A stretch of 64,000 bases of DNA from Pseudomonas sp. A-RE-19 (GTDB lineage: Bacteria; Pseudomonadota; Gammaproteobacteria; Pseudomonadales; Pseudomonadaceae), in NCBI RefSeq assembly GCF_019956555.1, contig NZ_JAHBDQ010000033.1, forward strand, positions 62,001-126,000, in the 5' to 3' direction. Below, one piece after another: positions 27,121 to 36,095 of the stretch. A model generated the notes under the pieces. The model saw only the letters and a program-made list of their open reading frames with translations. It was not told the DNA's origin and did not search any database. The translations under genes were made by a program, and so were the position numbers. The first letter of the stretch is position 1, and each line of letters begins with the position of its first letter.

Positions 27121-30100
27121 ATGGCTACCACCACCCTTGGGGTCAAACTTGACGACCCGACCCGCGAACGCCTCAAGGCCGCCGCGACCTCGATTGATCG
27201 CACGCCGCACTGGCTGATCAAGCAGGCAATTTTCAATTACCTGGAAAAACTCGAGGGTGGTGCAACCCTGTCCGAGCTGAACGGTTTGAACGGCAAGGAA
27301 GTTGACGAAGCGGGCGAGATCCACGTCGATCACGCGCATCAGTGCTTCCTGGAATTCGCTGAAAGCATCCTGCCGCAATCGGTGCTGCGCGCGTCTATCA
27401 CTGCCGCCTACCGTCGACCGGAACCTGAAGTGGTGCCGATGCTGATCGAGCAGGCTCGCCTGCCGGTTGCCATGGCCGACGCCACCAACAAACTCGCCGC
27501 CTCGATTGCCGAGAAACTGCGCAATCAGAAAAGCGCCGGCGGCCGTGCCGGGATTGTTCAGGGCCTGTTGCAGGAATTTTCCCTGTCGTCCCAGGAAGGC
27601 GTGGCGCTGATGTGCCTGGCCGAAGCGCTGCTGCGTATTCCGGACAAAGGCACCCGTGACGCCCTGATCCGCGACAAAATCAGCACCGGCAACTGGCAGC
27701 CGCACTTGGGCAACAGCCCGTCGCTGTTCGTCAACGCCGCCACCTGGGGCTTGCTGCTGACCGGCAAACTGGTCGCCACCCACAACGAAGCGGGCTTGAC
27801 GTCGTCCCTGAGCCGCATCATCGGCAAGAGCGGCGAGCCGATGATCCGCAAGGGCGTCGACATGGCCATGCGCCTGATGGGCGAGCAGTTCGTCACCGGC
27901 GAAACCATCGCCGAAGCCCTGGCCAACGCCAGCAAGTTCGAAGCCAAGGGTTTCCGCTATTCCTACGACATGCTGGGTGAAGCCGCACTCACCGAGCACG
28001 ACGCGCAGAAGTACCTGGCCTCGTACGAACAAGCCATCCACTCGATCGGCAAAGCCTCTCACGGTCGTGGGATTTATGAAGGCCCGGGCATTTCCATCAA
28101 GCTGTCCGCCTTGCACCCGCGTTACAGCCGCGCCCAGTACGAGCGCGTGATGGAAGAGCTGTACCCGCGTCTGCTGTCGCTGACCCTGCTGGCCAAGCAA
28201 TACGACATCGGCCTGAACATCGACGCCGAAGAAGCCGACCGCCTCGAGCTGTCGCTGGATCTGCTGGAGCGCCTGTGCTTCGAGCCGCAACTGACCGGCT
28301 GGAACGGCATCGGCTTCGTGATCCAGGCGTACCAAAAGCGTTGCCCGTATGTGATCGACTACGTGATCGACTTGGCTCGCCGCAGCCGTCATCGCCTGAT
28401 GATTCGTTTGGTGAAAGGCGCGTACTGGGACAGCGAAATCAAGCGCGCCCAAGTCGAAGGCCTGGAAGGCTATCCGGTCTACACCCGCAAGGTGTACACC
28501 GACGTTTCCTACATCGCCTGCGCACGCAAACTGCTGTCGGTGCCGGAAGTCATCTATCCGCAGTTCGCCACGCACAATGCCCACACCTTGTCGGCCATCT
28601 ACCACATCGCTGGTCAGAACTATTACCCCGGTCAGTACGAGTTCCAGTGCCTGCATGGCATGGGCGAACCGCTGTACGAACAGGTTGTAGGTAAAGTTTC
28701 CGAAGGCAAGTTGAACCGTCCGTGCCGCGTGTACGCACCGGTCGGTACTCACGAAACACTGTTGGCGTACCTGGTGCGTCGTCTGCTGGAAAACGGCGCG
28801 AACACCTCGTTCGTTAACCGCATCGCCGACCAGTCCATTTCGATTCAGGAGCTGGTGGCCGATCCAGTGGCCAGCATCGAGCAGATGGCGACGCTGGAAG
28901 GCGGCTTCGGCCTGCCGCACCCGCGTATCCCGCTGCCGCGTGATCTATATGGTGCCGAGCGCGCCAACTCCAGCGGCATCGACATGGCCAACGAACATCG
29001 CCTGGCTTCCCTGTCGTGCGCCCTGCTGGCCACTGCTCACAACAACTGGAAAGCCGCGCCGATGCTCGGTTGCGCGTCCAGCACTGAAACCCCTGCGCCA
29101 GTCCTCAACCCGTCCGATCTGCGTGACGTGGTCGGCCATGTGCAGGAAGCCACCGTTGAAGATGTCGACAACGCGATTCAGTGCGCCCTGAACGCGGCGC
29201 CGATCTGGCAGGCCACCCCGCCGGCCGAGCGCGCGGCGATTCTGGAACGTGCCGCCGATTTGATGGAAGGCGAGATCCAGCCGCTGATGGGCCTGCTGGC
29301 TCGCGAAGCCGGCAAGACCTTCGCCAACGCCATCGCCGAAGTGCGCGAAGCCGTGGACTTCCTGCGTTATTACGCGGTGCAGGCGCGCAACGATTTCACC
29401 AATGATGCCCACCGCCCGCTGGGTCCGGTGGTATGCATCAGCCCGTGGAACTTCCCGCTGGCGATCTTCAGTGGTCAGGTCGCTGCTGCGCTGGCTGCCG
29501 GCAACCCGGTATTGGCCAAGCCTGCGGAACAAACCCCGCTGGTGGCGGCTCAAGCCGTGCGCTTGCTGCTCGAAGCCGGGATCCCGGAAGGCGTGTTGCA
29601 ACTGCTGCCGGGCCGTGGCGAAACCGTCGGTGCGCGTCTGGTCGGTGACGATCGGGTCAAAGGCGTGATGTTCACCGGTTCCACCGAAGTCGCTCGCCTG
29701 CTGCAACGCAACGTCGCCGGTCGCCTGGATGCCCAGGGCCGTCCGATTCCGCTGATCGCCGAAACCGGTGGCCAGAACGCGATGATCGTCGACTCCTCGG
29801 CGCTGACCGAACAAGTGGTGATCGACGTGGTGTCGTCGGCCTTCGACAGTGCCGGTCAACGTTGCTCGGCACTGCGCGTACTGTGCTTGCAGGAAGATTC
29901 CGCTGACCGTGTCATCGAAATGCTCAAGGGCGCCATGGCTGAATGCCGTCTCGGTAATCCAGAGCGTCTGTCCGTGGACATCGGCCCGGTGATCGACGCC
30001 GAAGCCAAGGCCGGCATCGAGAAGCACATCCAGGCCATGCGCGACAAAGGTCGCAATGTGTATCAGGTGGCCATCGCCAACAGCGAAGAAGTCAAACGCG

Positions 30101-31074
30101 GCACCTTCGTGATGCCGACCCTGATCGAACTGGAAAGCTTCGACGAACTGCAACGCGAGATCTTCGGCCCGGTGCTGCACGTGGTGCGCTACAAGCGCAA
30201 AGACATCGACCAACTGATCGGCCAGATCAACGCTTCCGGCTACGGCCTGACCCTGGGCGTGCACACTCGCATCGACGAGACCATCGCCAAGGTGATCGAC
30301 AACGTCAACGCCGGTAACGTGTATGTGAACCGCAACATTGTTGGCGCTGTGGTTGGCGTGCAGCCGTTTGGTGGTGAAGGCCTGTCGGGTACCGGTCCGA
30401 AAGCGGGTGGTCCGTTGTACCTGTACCGCTTGCTGTCGACGCGTCCTACCGATGCGATCGAACAATCCTTCGCTCGCGGCGACGCTATCGCTGCACCGGA
30501 CGTCCGCCTGCGTGACGCCATGAGCAAACCGCTGACCGCCCTGAAAGCCTGGGCCGACAGCAACAAGTTCGCTGACTTGAGCGCCCTGTGCGTGCAGTTC
30601 GCGGCGCAATCGCAAAGCGGGATCACCCGTGTTCTGGCGGGCCCGACCGGCGAGCGCAACAGCTATGCGATCCTGCCGCGCGAACATGTGCTGTGCCTGG
30701 CCGACGTCGAAAGCGATCTGCTGACCCAACTGGCAGCGGTATTGGCCGTAGGCGGCTCGGCAGTATGGCCGGACGCTGAACCGGCCAAGGCCTTGTTCAC
30801 ACGCCTGCCCAAAGAAATCCAGGCGCGGATCAAGCGGGTGGCCGACTGGACCAAGGACGAGGTGGTGTTTGATGCGGTTCTGCATCATGGCCATTCCGAC
30901 CAGTTGCGTGCGGTCTGCCAGCAAGTGGCCAAGCGTGCCGGCGCGATTGTCGGGGTTCATGGTTTGTCGCAAGGCGAAACCAACATTGCGTTGGAGCGTC
31001 TGGTGATCGAGCGTGCGTTGAGCGTTAACACCGCTGCGGCGGGTGGTAATGCGAGTTTGATGACGATCGGCTAA
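27121..31074 (+). CDS. putA: Trifunctional PutA: repressor, proline dehydrogenase, P5C dehydrogenase
   Basis: PutA oxidises proline to glutamate in two steps and represses the put genes when proline is absent. The 1317 residues comprise a ribbon-helix-helix DNA-binding domain (1-47, MATTTLGVKLDDPTRERLKA), a FAD proline dehydrogenase barrel (about 180-560; SIKLSALHPRYS, RLVKGAYWDSEIK) and an NAD aldehyde dehydrogenase (about 610-1080), with catalytic Cys in DSAGQRCSALRV and ISPWNFPLAIF. A C-terminal extension follows. The ATG at 27121 has GAGGA upstream and begins the RHH domain, so an upstream in-frame start at 27085 was rejected. Operators lie directly upstream. Confidence 0.98.
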   Translation: MATTTLGVKLDDPTRERLKAAATSIDRTPHWLIKQAIFNYLEKLEGGATLSELNGLNGKEVDEAGEIHVDHAHQCFLEFAESILPQSVLRASITAAYRRPEPEVVPMLIEQARLPVAMADATNKLAASIAEKLRNQKSAGGRAGIVQGLLQEFSLSSQEGVALMCLAEALLRIPDKGTRDALIRDKISTGNWQPHLGNSPSLFVNAATWGLLLTGKLVATHNEAGLTSSLSRIIGKSGEPMIRKGVDMAMRLMGEQFVTGETIAEALANASKFEAKGFRYSYDMLGEAALTEHDAQKYLASYEQAIHSIGKASHGRGIYEGPGISIKLSALHPRYSRAQYERVMEELYPRLLSLTLLAKQYDIGLNIDAEEADRLELSLDLLERLCFEPQLTGWNGIGFVIQAYQKRCPYVIDYVIDLARRSRHRLMIRLVKGAYWDSEIKRAQVEGLEGYPVYTRKVYTDVSYIACARKLLSVPEVIYPQFATHNAHTLSAIYHIAGQNYYPGQYEFQCLHGMGEPLYEQVVGKVSEGKLNRPCRVYAPVGTHETLLAYLVRRLLENGANTSFVNRIADQSISIQELVADPVASIEQMATLEGGFGLPHPRIPLPRDLYGAERANSSGIDMANEHRLASLSCALLATAHNNWKAAPMLGCASSTETPAPVLNPSDLRDVVGHVQEATVEDVDNAIQCALNAAPIWQATPPAERAAILERAADLMEGEIQPLMGLLAREAGKTFANAIAEVREAVDFLRYYAVQARNDFTNDAHRPLGPVVCISPWNFPLAIFSGQVAAALAAGNPVLAKPAEQTPLVAAQAVRLLLEAGIPEGVLQLLPGRGETVGARLVGDDRVKGVMFTGSTEVARLLQRNVAGRLDAQGRPIPLIAETGGQNAMIVDSSALTEQVVIDVVSSAFDSAGQRCSALRVLCLQEDSADRVIEMLKGAMAECRLGNPERLSVDIGPVIDAEAKAGIEKHIQAMRDKGRNVYQVAIANSEEVKRGTFVMPTLIELESFDELQREIFGPVLHVVRYKRKDIDQLIGQINASGYGLTLGVHTRIDETIAKVIDNVNAGNVYVNRNIVGAVVGVQPFGGEGLSGTGPKAGGPLYLYRLLSTRPTDAIEQSFARGDAIAAPDVRLRDAMSKPLTALKAWADSNKFADLSALCVQFAAQSQSGITRVLAGPTGERNSYAILPREHVLCLADVESDLLTQLAAVLAVGGSAVWPDAEPAKALFTRLPKEIQARIKRVADWTKDEVVFDAVLHHGHSDQLRAVCQQVAKRAGAIVGVHGLSQGETNIALERLVIERALSVNTAAAGGNASLMTIG

Positions 31075-31083
31075 ACCGCAATA

Positions 31084-31114
31084 AAACCGGGCACCTGCAA
31101 TGGGTGCCTGGTTT
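31084..31114 (+). terminator. Terminator after putA
   Basis: AAACCGGGCACC and GGTGCCTGGTTT form a stem around a short loop, ten bases after the putA stop. It is partly symmetrical at the base (AAACC/GGTTT) and works as an intrinsic terminator. Confidence 0.75.
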
Positions 31115-31121
31115 GCAAAAT

Positions 31122-31214
31122 CCCTGTGGGAGCGAGCCTGCTCGCGATAGCGGTCTGTCAGTCACATCTTTTTTGGATGTGCAGGCGCCATCGCGAGCAG
31201 GCTCGCTCCCACAG
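31122..31214. repeat. REP inverted pair (family A)
   Basis: Two head-to-head family A copies with a spacer of about 40 bases lie between putA and the acyl-CoA dehydrogenase gene. Confidence 0.92.
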
Positions 31215-31332
31215 TTGCTTGTGTCGCCTGCTAAGCCGCCGCTCTGCTCCACCATCACGCGCATCAATCATCCTGTTCATCTCGCCCTCCCCACGCCTAG
31301 ACTCGGTCCATTCCAAAATAAGGTAGGCCGCC

Positions 31333-33135
31333 ATGTCCGAGACGTTGCTCAGTTCCCGCAATCTGGCTTTCGAGCTGTATGAAGTCCTTGATGCCGAGGG
31401 CCTGACCCAGCGTGAGCGGTTCGCCGAGCACAATCGCGAGACCTTCGATGCGGCCATCGGCACCGCCCGCAGCATTGCCGAGAAGTTCTTCGCCCCGCAC
31501 AACCGCAAGGGTGACGAGAATGAACCGCGCTATGAGGACGGTCAGGCGATTCTGATTCCTGAAGTGAAACCGGCGGTGGATGCCTTCCTCGAAGCCGGTT
31601 TCCTCAATGCTGCGCGCAGTTTCGATGCGGGCGGCATGCAACTTCCTACATTGCTGTCCCAAGCCTGCTTCGCGCACTTTCAGTCGGCCAACGCGGCGTC
31701 GACCTCTTACCCGTTCCTGACCATGGGCGCGGCGAACCTGATCGAAAGCTTCGGCACCGATGAGCAGAAGCAGCGCTTCCTGCAACCGATGATCGACGGC
31801 CGCTTCTTCGGCACCATGGCCCTCACCGAGCCGCATGCCGGCTCGTCGCTGTCGGATATTCGTACCCGCGCCGAGCCTGCGTCCGACGGCACGTATCGAC
31901 TCAAGGGCAACAAGATCTTCATCTCCGGCGGCGATCACCCGCTGTCGGAAAACATCGTGCACATGGTGCTGGCCAAATTGCCGGACGCACCGGCCGGGGT
32001 GAAGGGCATTTCGCTGTTTATCGTGCCCAAGTTCCTGGTCAACGATGACGGCAGTCTCGGCAAGCGTAACGATGTATTGCTGGCCGGGTTGTTTCACAAG
32101 ATGGGCTGGCGCGGCACTACGTCCACCGCGCTGAATTTCGGCGACAACGGCGAGTGTGTTGGTTATCTGGTGGGCAAACCGCACCATGGCCTGAGTTACA
32201 TGTTCCAGATGATGAACGAGGCGCGGATCGGTGTTGGCATGGGTGCGGTGATGCTGGGTTACGCCGGCTATCTGTACTCCCTGGAATATGCCCGCGAGCG
32301 TCCGCAAGGTCGGGTGCCGGATAGCAAGGACCCGACTACCGCACCGGTGGCGATCATTCAGCATGCCGACGTCAAACGCATGCTGCTGACCCAGAAGGCT
32401 TATGTAGAAGGCGCATTCGACCTCGGCTTGTACGCGGCGCGGTTGTTCGACGACACCACGACCCTTGAGAGCGAAGCCGAGCGCAAACAGGCCCATGAGC
32501 TGCTGGATTTACTGACGCCGATCGTCAAATCCTGGCCGTCGGAGTTTTGCCTGAAGGCCAACGAACTGGCGATCCAGATTCTCGGCGGCCACGGTTACAC
32601 CCGTGAGTACCCGGTGGAGCAGTATTACCGCGACAACCGCCTGAACCCGATCCATGAAGGGACTCACGGCATTCAGTCGCTGGACTTGCTGGGGCGCAAG
32701 CTGGCGCAGAACGGTGGCGCTGGGCTCAAGCAACTGATCCGTCTGATCGCCGATACCGCCACGCGCGCGCAGGCCTATGAATCGCTGACCCCGCTGCGCG
32801 AACCGTTGGAAAAACTGGTGACGCGCCTGCAAGCCGTGACCATCGGCCTGCTGAGCGACCTGGCTCAGGGCAAGGTCAACAGCAGCCTGGCGAACTCGGC
32901 GCTGTACCTGAAAGTGTTCGGGCACACGGTGATTGGCTGGCGCTGGCTGGAACAGGCGATTCGTGCCGAGGAAGGATTGGCCAAGGGGAATGCGGCGGAT
33001 GAGAGCTTCTATAAAGGCAAGCTGCAGGCGGCGCGGTATTTCCTGACGTGGGAAGTGCCGGGTTGTCACCATGAACTGGCGATTCTTGAGGCACGGGATG
33101 ATGTGTGCCTGACGATGCGGGATGAGTGGTTTTGA
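31333..33135 (+). CDS. Acyl-CoA dehydrogenase family protein
   Basis: This 600-residue flavoprotein belongs to the longer acyl-CoA dehydrogenase type, with an N-terminal extension and a C-terminal DUF-like domain (about 470-600). FAD and substrate motifs are seen at FFGTMALTEPHAGSSLSDIR (about 160-180) and the catalytic-base region at YYRDNRLNPIHEGTHGIQSL (Glu near 440). It would oxidise an acyl-CoA to the 2-enoyl form and pass electrons to ETF; the chain length is unknown. It corresponds in position to PA5020. It is monocistronic and ends before a bidirectional REP hairpin. Confidence 0.93.
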   Translation: MSETLLSSRNLAFELYEVLDAEGLTQRERFAEHNRETFDAAIGTARSIAEKFFAPHNRKGDENEPRYEDGQAILIPEVKPAVDAFLEAGFLNAARSFDAGGMQLPTLLSQACFAHFQSANAASTSYPFLTMGAANLIESFGTDEQKQRFLQPMIDGRFFGTMALTEPHAGSSLSDIRTRAEPASDGTYRLKGNKIFISGGDHPLSENIVHMVLAKLPDAPAGVKGISLFIVPKFLVNDDGSLGKRNDVLLAGLFHKMGWRGTTSTALNFGDNGECVGYLVGKPHHGLSYMFQMMNEARIGVGMGAVMLGYAGYLYSLEYARERPQGRVPDSKDPTTAPVAIIQHADVKRMLLTQKAYVEGAFDLGLYAARLFDDTTTLESEAERKQAHELLDLLTPIVKSWPSEFCLKANELAIQILGGHGYTREYPVEQYYRDNRLNPIHEGTHGIQSLDLLGRKLAQNGGAGLKQLIRLIADTATRAQAYESLTPLREPLEKLVTRLQAVTIGLLSDLAQGKVNSSLANSALYLKVFGHTVIGWRWLEQAIRAEEGLAKGNAADESFYKGKLQAARYFLTWEVPGCHHELAILEARDDVCLTMRDEWF

Positions 33136-33163
33136 TCGGGCGTAGATTGGCGTAACGACCACA

Positions 33164-33242
33164 AAAAAGATCGCAGCCTTCGGCAGCTCCTACAGGGGAA
33201 TGGCGTACACCTGTAGGAGCTGCCGAAGGCTGCGATCTTTTG
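33164..33242. repeat. REP inverted pair (family B) between convergent genes
   Basis: AAAGATCGCAGCCTTCGGCA and TGCCGAAGGCTGCGATCTTT form inverted arms about 30 bases apart. They separate the convergent acyl-CoA dehydrogenase and chemoreceptor genes and can end both transcripts. Confidence 0.9.
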
Positions 33243-33249
33243 ATCTTGA

Positions 33250-35199
33250 TCAGCCCAACCGAAACCCACCCACCTGCCGCGCCAGATCATCGGCCAAGCG
33301 CTGCAACGTCTGACAGTCTTCACGGCAAGCCCTGACTTCCCCCGCCGTGGCTCGCGCCAAATCAGAAATCCCCTGCACGTTGCGGTTGATCTCTTCCGTC
33401 ACCGCCGACTGCTCTTCCGTCGCCGTGGCCACCTGATGGTTCATGTCGCTGATGCGCTCGACCTGCCCGGTGATCGCCGTCAACGACGCCCCGGTGCGCT
33501 GACTCGACTCAACACCCGTGCCGGTCGCCGCTTGCCCGGCGTGCATGGAAGACACCGCATTCTCCGCGCCCTGCTTGAGGCTGCCGATCATCTGTTGAAT
33601 CTCGTCGGTGGACGATTGAGTCCGTCGCGCCAGGGTCCGCACTTCATCGGCCACCACGGCAAACCCGCGCCCCATGTCCCCGGCCCGCGCCGCTTCGATG
33701 GCGGCGTTGAGCGCCAGCAAATTGGTCTGCTCGGAAATCCCGCGAATCACCGCCAACACCTGATCGATGGACGCCACCTGATGAGCCAACTCGCCCACCG
33801 CACCGGCGGCGACGCCAATCTCGTCAGACATGCTTTCAATATGCCGAATCGACCCGCCCACCACTTCCCGCGCCTGCAGCGCTTCATCCCGCGCGGTTTG
33901 CGAAGCGACGGCCGCGTTGCCGGCATTCTGAGCGATTTCCTGCACCGTCAGGCCCATCTCGTGGACCGCAGTAGCAACCATGTCGGTCATTTCCTGCTGA
34001 CGACCCGAGCGCTCAGCCGTGTTGTCCACCACCCGCGCCACTTGGCCGACCGCCGTGCGCAAACGCTCACTGGTGGCCAGGACTTCGCCGATCATGTCGC
34101 GCTGACTTTCCAGGAATCGATTGAAGCCTCGAGCCAGATCACCGAGTTCGTCAGCGCGACTGGAATCTAACCTGTGGGTCAAATCTCCACCACCGCTACC
34201 GATGGCTACCAGCGCCGCTGTTACCTGACGAATCGGTCGCACCAATCCACGGGCCAGCACCACCACCAGCAACAGGCACACCAACGCCACCGCAAGGCCG
34301 ATGCCGCCGCTCATCCACATCGCGCGGCGAGCTTCGGCGTAGATCTGCGACTGCGGCACTTCGGCCACCAGGGTCCAGCCCAGATCACGCAGCGGCAGGC
34401 TCAATGCCAGAAAATCTTCGCCATCGCGGACAAAACTGCTGGTGGCGGACGCGGTGGTGCTAGAGAGCTGCCCCATGACCGCTTGCGCCGCCGGGGCGCC
34501 GATTTGCTCGACCAGCGTACGTTTGCCGCTGAACTGCGCCTCGGGGTGAATCTGGATCAAACCGTCGGAACGCACGAGATAGACCTTGCCGCGCTCACCG
34601 AAGTTGAAGTTGTGGATCAGTTCCGACAGCTCTTTCATGCTCAGGCCAAGCCCGGCGACGCCCACGACTTTGCCGGCCTGCTCGACCTTGAAATCGATGA
34701 ACAGGGCCAATTCACCGGTGGCGGTGTCATTGTCGATATTGAGGGTGCGCGGCAGGTTGCTGTCGAGGAAAGCATAAAACCAGGCGTCCTTTGGATTGGA
34801 GCGACTGAGGGTTCGGTCCAGGCCTTTTTCAGTGAAGTAATGGTTGGACGCGGTACCGACAATAATCGCGGTAAAGGCCTTGTGCTCGGCGCGGATGCCT
34901 TCCAGATAGTTGACGAAGCCAGCGGTCTGGGCACTGTTTTCACCTGCGGCCAACCAGTCGCGCACCATGCTGTTACTGGCGATGTCCTTGGCGGCGGTGA
35001 GGGGTTGAACGAGGATTCGTTCGATGTCGTTGCGCATCGCTTCGATGCTCGACGGCAGCGCCTGCTCGACCAGATAGCGCTGGGCGAGACGGTTGACCAC
35101 GAGGGTATAAATGCCAACCACGATCAGAATACTGACCAGCAGGGCGGTGCCCATGCTCAGGATCAACTGCCATTGAATACTGCGTCGCCAGAACTGCAT
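33250..35199 (-). CDS. Methyl-accepting chemotaxis protein with dCache-type sensor
   Basis: The 649-residue chemoreceptor has a short N-terminus, a first membrane helix (about 12-34), a periplasmic sensor of about 250 residues resembling a double Cache fold (residues about 40-290), a second membrane helix (about 300-320), HAMP, and a cytoplasmic signalling domain with the conserved tip EQTNLLALNAAIEAARAGD. It passes ligand state to CheA/CheW. The start at 35199 (MQFWRRSIQWQ) has GGGGGTG upstream; an upstream in-frame start at 35271 lacks this. The ligand is unknown. dCache sensors in Pseudomonas often bind amino acids or amines. Confidence 0.92.
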   Translation of the reverse strand: MQFWRRSIQWQLILSMGTALLVSILIVVGIYTLVVNRLAQRYLVEQALPSSIEAMRNDIERILVQPLTAAKDIASNSMVRDWLAAGENSAQTAGFVNYLEGIRAEHKAFTAIIVGTASNHYFTEKGLDRTLSRSNPKDAWFYAFLDSNLPRTLNIDNDTATGELALFIDFKVEQAGKVVGVAGLGLSMKELSELIHNFNFGERGKVYLVRSDGLIQIHPEAQFSGKRTLVEQIGAPAAQAVMGQLSSTTASATSSFVRDGEDFLALSLPLRDLGWTLVAEVPQSQIYAEARRAMWMSGGIGLAVALVCLLLVVVLARGLVRPIRQVTAALVAIGSGGGDLTHRLDSSRADELGDLARGFNRFLESQRDMIGEVLATSERLRTAVGQVARVVDNTAERSGRQQEMTDMVATAVHEMGLTVQEIAQNAGNAAVASQTARDEALQAREVVGGSIRHIESMSDEIGVAAGAVGELAHQVASIDQVLAVIRGISEQTNLLALNAAIEAARAGDMGRGFAVVADEVRTLARRTQSSTDEIQQMIGSLKQGAENAVSSMHAGQAATGTGVESSQRTGASLTAITGQVERISDMNHQVATATEEQSAVTEEINRNVQGISDLARATAGEVRACREDCQTLQRLADDLARQVGGFRLG

Positions 35200-35249
35200 G
35201 GAGCACCCCCAAAGAATAAGAGGCTGAAACACTGCAACAGCCATGCCGA

Positions 35250-35259
35250 TTGTATACAA
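35250..35259. promoter_or_regulatory. TTGTATACAA palindrome upstream of the chemoreceptor
   Basis: A perfect 10-bp palindrome lies 51 bases before the chemoreceptor start. Its form TTGT-AT-ACAA fits the T-n-GT-N-AC-n-A pattern of FadR-subfamily GntR regulators. It could be an operator for the chemoreceptor gene. The regulator is unknown and the match is short. Confidence 0.4.
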
Positions 35260-35299
35260 CGCAATCGACAATTTATTCTTTGGTTGTGCGCAAAGCCGA

Positions 35300-35602
35300 T
35301 CAGGCCTGATTGATTGTCTTGGCGATCACTTCAACCGTGGCGCTGACTTGCTCTTGGTAACGGTCGAGTTCCTGCTGGTGACGCTTTTGCATTTCGATCT
35401 GCTGCGAGCACAGATTCATCGCCGCCAGCACCAGCAAGCGGTCACCGATCAGCGTCGGGTATTTCTTTTTGGTGTCGGCCAGGGCGGCCTTCAACATTAA
35501 TGCGGCGTCCAGCAGGGTTTGCTCTTCCCCGACCGGCGCCTTGATCGAATAGTCCTCCCCCAGAATCGAGACGACTTTTACCCCTGCGGCGCCGTAACTC
35601 AT
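35300..35602 (-). CDS. ZapA-like cell division protein (probably a second copy)
   Basis: ZapA binds FtsZ and bundles its filaments at mid-cell. This 100-residue protein has the ZapA layout: an N-terminal alpha/beta part (VKVVSILGEDYSIKAPVGEE), the motif IGDRLLVLAAMNLCSQQIE and a C-terminal coiled coil. The ATG overlaps the stop of the upstream small gene as ATGA. In Pseudomonas the usual zapA sits with ygfB, 6S RNA and ygfA; none of these is near, so I infer an additional paralogue. Confidence 0.75.
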   Translation of the reverse strand: MSYGAAGVKVVSILGEDYSIKAPVGEEQTLLDAALMLKAALADTKKKYPTLIGDRLLVLAAMNLCSQQIEMQKRHQQELDRYQEQVSATVEVIAKTINQA

Positions 35603-35829
35603 GCGCTGACAGGGCCGGCGCTGACGCGCTCAACCAAGGCCTGGATGCGTGCAGCAGTGGCGCCTTGTTTCTCTTCCTGTTCCATCAGGCTCAGTTGCAG
35701 GCTTTCGTTTTCATCCTTGACCTGGGCCAGCTCCGCACTCAGGGATTGATGGGTGCCCAGCAGAGCCTGGTTCTGTTGCACCAGGTCGCTGACCAGTTGT
35801 TCCAATTGGCTTAGGGATGCTTCTAACAT
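35599..35829 (-). CDS. TIGR02449-type small coiled-coil protein
   Basis: This 76-residue protein (MLEASLSQLEQLVSDLVQQN) is a short Gln/Glu/Leu-rich coiled coil. It matches the small family (TIGR02449) usually found just upstream of zapA in Pseudomonas, and it overlaps the zapA-like gene by four bases (ATGA). The two proteins are thought to act together at the division ring. GGAAA precedes the ATG. The pair lies away from its normal neighbours. Confidence 0.7.
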   Translation of the reverse strand: MLEASLSQLEQLVSDLVQQNQALLGTHQSLSAELAQVKDENESLQLSLMEQEEKQGATAARIQALVERVSAGPVSA

Positions 35830-36021
35830 TTTGATTTCCGGGCATTTTCAAAGGGCGCGTACGATAAAGAAAAGTCACTGTGGAAGCCAGGGTTATGCAG
35901 GCGCAAGGCCTTGATTTTCCTGGCGGTCGACCTTCCTCGCGAACTTTAAAGACTGTGATTGGCGGTTCTGGTTCCTGCACTTCGTCGTCGCGGCCCTTCT
36001 GCGACAAATACGCGCAGCGCC

Positions 36022-36048
36022 TCAAGACTTTAGTCGTATGACCGATAA
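36022..36048 (+). promoter_or_regulatory. Sigma-28 (FliA) promoter of the chemoreceptor gene
   Basis: TCAAGACT-N11-ACCGATAA agrees well with the FliA consensus TAAAGTTT-N11-GCCGATAA. It lies 48 bases before the start of the 36096 chemoreceptor, which puts that receptor in the late flagellar/chemotaxis regulon. Confidence 0.75.
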
Positions 36049-36095
36049 GTCATTCATACAACAGTCTCAGCCTCGCACGGAGGCGCTTTTTTTCG

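Noticed and set aside
26992..30972. Two long minus-strand frames opposite putA
   Set aside because: They are antisense artefacts of putA codon use; the first one runs into the putA operator region and has no plausible start signal.
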